A stretch of DNA of 64,000 nucleotides. Source: Drosophila miranda. Taxonomy: Eukaryota; Arthropoda; Insecta; Diptera; Drosophilidae. Shown here one piece after another: positions 60,795 to 64,000 of this stretch; the first letter of the stretch is position 1; each line of letters starts with the position of its first letter. The notes under the pieces were generated by a model. That model was not told the origin of the DNA. It saw only the letters and a program-made list of their open reading frames with translations, and did not search any database. Location: assembly GCF_003369915.1 (NCBI RefSeq), contig NC_046677.1, forward strand, positions 18,246,913-18,310,912, given 5' to 3'. The position numbers and the translations under genes are program-made.

Positions 60795-63700
60795 GTGAGT
60801 AAAATTTGGAGGAAAACACTCCCATGCTGCCGCCAAGGACTCGCGGTGGGAAGACTATTAATCGAGTTGGCAAATTTATGGCCAGGGCTCAGAGGCCTCC
60901 CCTCAAGCCAACTGTTTGTTCGGCAAAGATGGAGATACATATATTATTTGCTGAGCCTCCACCGCATATCCTGACCACATCCTGACTCCTTGCCATCCTT
61001 TTTTGATTATATTCGTGTTCGTGTTGGGGGAATATTTATGGCTTTTCGCTGGCCCCGAACATTTCTCAGGCAAGATTGTGGTTTCCGGGGGAATGCCCTG
61101 CTCTTGGGAGCTACTCTTAAGGTAATTCCGAAACCAGCAAGATCCCAAAGTAGTTATCCATATATTGTGTCCAGCAGTCGAATATCTAAATTTCCGCGAT
61201 GCAAACTATTCCATTCAACAAATTTCTGGCCCCATTTTACCTCCTATTGGCAAATCCCGCTAATTCAGGGATAAGTTTTCAGAGTTGGGAGTCGCTGACT
61301 CTTTTCCTTGAAGTCTCCTCTCTTTTGGAATTTAATTTCGAGGAATTCTGCTACCTTTTCGGGGGGTCCCGTCTCTCACCTGCGATTCCTCGACTGGCGT
61401 TGTCAAATCACGGGCAATTGTCAGCGCCAAGCAATTTTAATATGGCAAATGCCTGAAGTGCCTGCACATCCTGTCATCTAGGAGCCAGGACAGCAGACAG
61501 ACGGGCCCATAAAGGGACGGCCCGGACGACCCGGACGGCCCGGAGTGCGAAAAGTGACAAATTGCAGCGGCTGCCAGAACAAAAGACCAGACAAAACTGG
61601 AATCAACTGTCGCGTTTGTGTCGGGTCAAGGAGGATATTGCTCGGAAGGCGACAAAACAAACGAAATGCTTGGCATTTTCTTTTTTTCTGTGGAGAGGGA
61701 TAGTCGTAAAGGCGACAAATGTATTTTACAGTGGCTTGGTTTATGCAGTGAAAGTGTCCCCCAGGGGGGGGCAGGGGGACTCCTCCAGTGGCAAGGAATT
61801 TAAAATAACTGCTGGAAAATGAATTAATTTCAAATAGAAAATACAGTGCCTCTACGGCTCTTCCCAGTTTCTGGTTTTGTCTGAAAATCGATACTAGAAA
61901 AGATTGTTCAGGCAGGGCTGTGGGGGACTTATCTCGAGCCCATTTCGCCGCCCCATTTGTGTATCTATGTGGGTTGCGCTCTTTACCTATCAATTACGCA
62001 TTCTGTTATCTGTTAGCTGCTATCAGTGCTGCGATCCATAACCGGAATGCGTCTCATTTCGGTGGCCACATGGGGAATAACATTTGCCATTTCCTGTCTT
62101 CTTAAATGCTTATTTTGTCCGGCCATCAGCCGGCCTGCAACCGAGTTTGGGTATCCATTGTGCTGACAGCCTCCGCCTGCAGGCAAAAAGTCGAAATTCC
62201 CTCAGAACAAAGGCAACAAATCTGTGTCCCCAGGCAGCTGGCATCGCATCGACAGGGCAGCTGCACATCGGATCATCGGCACACGCCAGGTGAGAAATCC
62301 ATGCGGGGCCTGGATTCTGCCGGGATGACACACGCAATACGGGGGGGTGACGCCTCCACTCTCGATTGCCGCCACAGAACCTGATAAGATAAGCGATTGG
62401 TAGTCATCCAGCCTTCGCCAAGACTCATTTTCGATGATTTTGGCCTCGTTCTGTGCTTTGGGCATTATTCACACCCACTGGGTCGGGTCTACCTGTCGCC
62501 CCGGCAGGTAATCGCAATGTGGGACGACACTCACTCATCGGGTACTTTCCCAACCTGTTTTCGCAGAGCCAGAGCCCGAGAGAGATAGAGAGAGAGAGAG
62601 AGAGCACCGTAAATCATTAATTTTGGTGTGTGTCTATTATGCAGTGTCTTACGGTGTCCTCTGTCCCGAATCGTGGCAGGGCATCCTTGGCCTGCTTTGC
62701 CGCACCTTGGCATCCATCCTTCATTGTTGTTTCTCGCTTTCTCTCTATCTCTCTGTATCTTTGTGTTTTTCCGTTCCTTTGAGATTTATGACACCATCAG
62801 AGTGCAGTTGTCCGTCTGAAATATTTTGCAACATGTTTCGTGTTGTACGAGCCACCACCTCCCGATGCGACTCTTGCCACCCTTGCCACCCTGTCCATCC
62901 CTCAACCAATCCAAGTCCTGCCGGATGATTTCCCTGCATTTGTTCCGTTTAATGTGGCAGCATTCCTTTGTTTCGTTCCACCATCCGCCATCCCTGGGGC
63001 AACGTGCTTTTCGATGGATGTGTGTCGAATCCCAATGGAAGCGACCCGCCCAGAGTTCGAGTTACTCTTTTTAGGACATTTTAGGAGCTCAACAATGGAG
63101 ACCGCAAGTAGGTTGTTTCATATGTGTACCTCTATACACATATGGGTGTTTGAATAGGTCTCATTCGTGGTTCTGTTGTGCACTGAAGGGGGGAGATTAC
63201 AAAGAAAATATCTGGAAAATATGTACATACGAATCTATCATCTATGATATTTTTTAGAAGTTTCTAGGGGTTAAACGGACTGCATTTTAAGTCCGTTGCC
63301 TAATAGTGAAGGACCAACAAAATATCATTGTTCTTCAAAATATTCTCCAATATTTAAAGCACTTTTTCAGAGGAGTGGAAACGAGTGTTTCGGGGACAAA
63401 TGTCACGAGAAAAATCCTTTTTTAAGGGCCAAGTTTGGACCAATTCTTGGTCCATTTAATGCCCAAAGATCCCTCTATCTTATGGTGTGTCGAATGACAA
63501 TATTGCTATACCGAAGCCCGAACAGCATCCATTTTTTCCACATTTTTGGGACGACCCTCACGAGATTCATTCCGCAGCGAAGGACGTTGCAGTGGCAGTG
63601 GATGGTGCTTCATCAGAAAAACTTAAACTAAGTTGATCGAAGAATTCTTGTCTTGAGTTCGCCCAAAATCGCAGAAAATTATGGCACGGCAATGTTCATC

Positions 63701-64000
63701 CTTGAATGATATAAAACGCGATTGTAAAAGAAAAAGTCCTAGGCATAATTTAGCCAAAAAATGACAAACCTTCAAAGGGAAGTGGCGACCTTTGACCTGT
63801 TCATACGGACGTAAAAGGCAGCCCTCGTATGCACATATGTATATGATATGCCTAGAATCTTGTTTAATTTTAATATAAATTCTAAAAATAACTAAAATAC
63901 TTCAAGATATCCCACATCATGTTTAATGTATAATTTTTAAGGGTATTAATCTTCAGGAGCATTCCAAGGGCATTCCTTAAATCCCCATCCCCAGTACCCC
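60795..64000 (+). other. First coding intron of Trim9 (continues past window)
   Basis: Begins with GTGAGTAAA. No stretch to the window end encodes the coiled-coil, FN3 or SPRY parts expected next, so the intron is at least 3.2 kb. It carries a GA microsatellite at 62577-62604. Short ORFs are overlapping, without motifs. Confidence 0.75.
62577..62604 (+). repeat. (GA)n microsatellite in Trim9 intron
   Basis: GAGAGATAGAGAGAG-type run with one T interruption. Confidence 0.9.

Noticed and set aside
59892-60836. 314-codon minus-strand ORF opposite the Trim9 exon
   Set aside because: It is the mirror of a GC-rich coding exon; its composition follows from codon bias in Trim9 and no motif is present.

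Overview
The window is nuclear DNA of a Drosophila (Sophophora) fly. The evidence is fly-type gene structure (introns of about 52-71 bp with GT..AG ends, besides a few multi-kilobase ones), the dense short ATGTACATATGTATGT-type repeats common between fly genes, and products that read as fly orthologues: Cdc23, Trim9, a fatty-acid transport protein, insect-type acid lipases and ABCG half-transporters. One dispersed repeat (about 45,825-46,135) uses wording I associate with obscura-group repeats. That supports an obscura-group species but does not prove it. All exon joins below were worked out by hand from splice signals, reading phase and protein-family alignment from memory; no search was run.

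Layout. 261-1721 (-): secreted/lysosomal LCAT-like phospholipase, 4 exons. 2367-4645 (+): APC/C subunit Cdc23, divergent from it. 4732-7059 (-): ABCG half-transporter A, whose stop codon lies 86 bp from that of Cdc23 (convergent). 9665-16457 (-): ABCG half-transporter B, 7 coding exons with a 4 kb first intron. 19377-20038 (+): mitochondrial ICT1-type peptidyl-tRNA hydrolase. 20104-22137 (-): DUF389 membrane protein, convergent with ICT1 and only 65 bp away. 24191-28530 (-): Fatp, divergent from 29325-30670 (+), an LRR1-type cullin-2 substrate receptor. 30671-43385: about 12.7 kb with no gene I can support. 43386-45406 and 47272-48602 (+): a tandem pair of secreted acid lipases. 48603-59879: another 11 kb without a supportable gene. 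59880-60794 (+): first coding exon of Trim9, whose gene continues past the window end.

The genes do not form one pathway. Several touch lipid handling (LCAT-like phospholipase, Fatp, two lipases, two ABCG transporters) and two touch ubiquitin control of the cell cycle (Cdc23, LRR1), but clustering by function is not implied. I found no clearly new multi-gene system. The items most worth a second look are two long foldback structures in non-coding DNA (15420-15504 and 51350-51460), a degenerate tRNA-like unit with a T-run terminator (40690-40753), a pogo/Tigger-like transposon end (37600-37716), the repeat remnant between the lipases, the split RING of Trim9, and several alternative-splice arrangements visible in the sequence.
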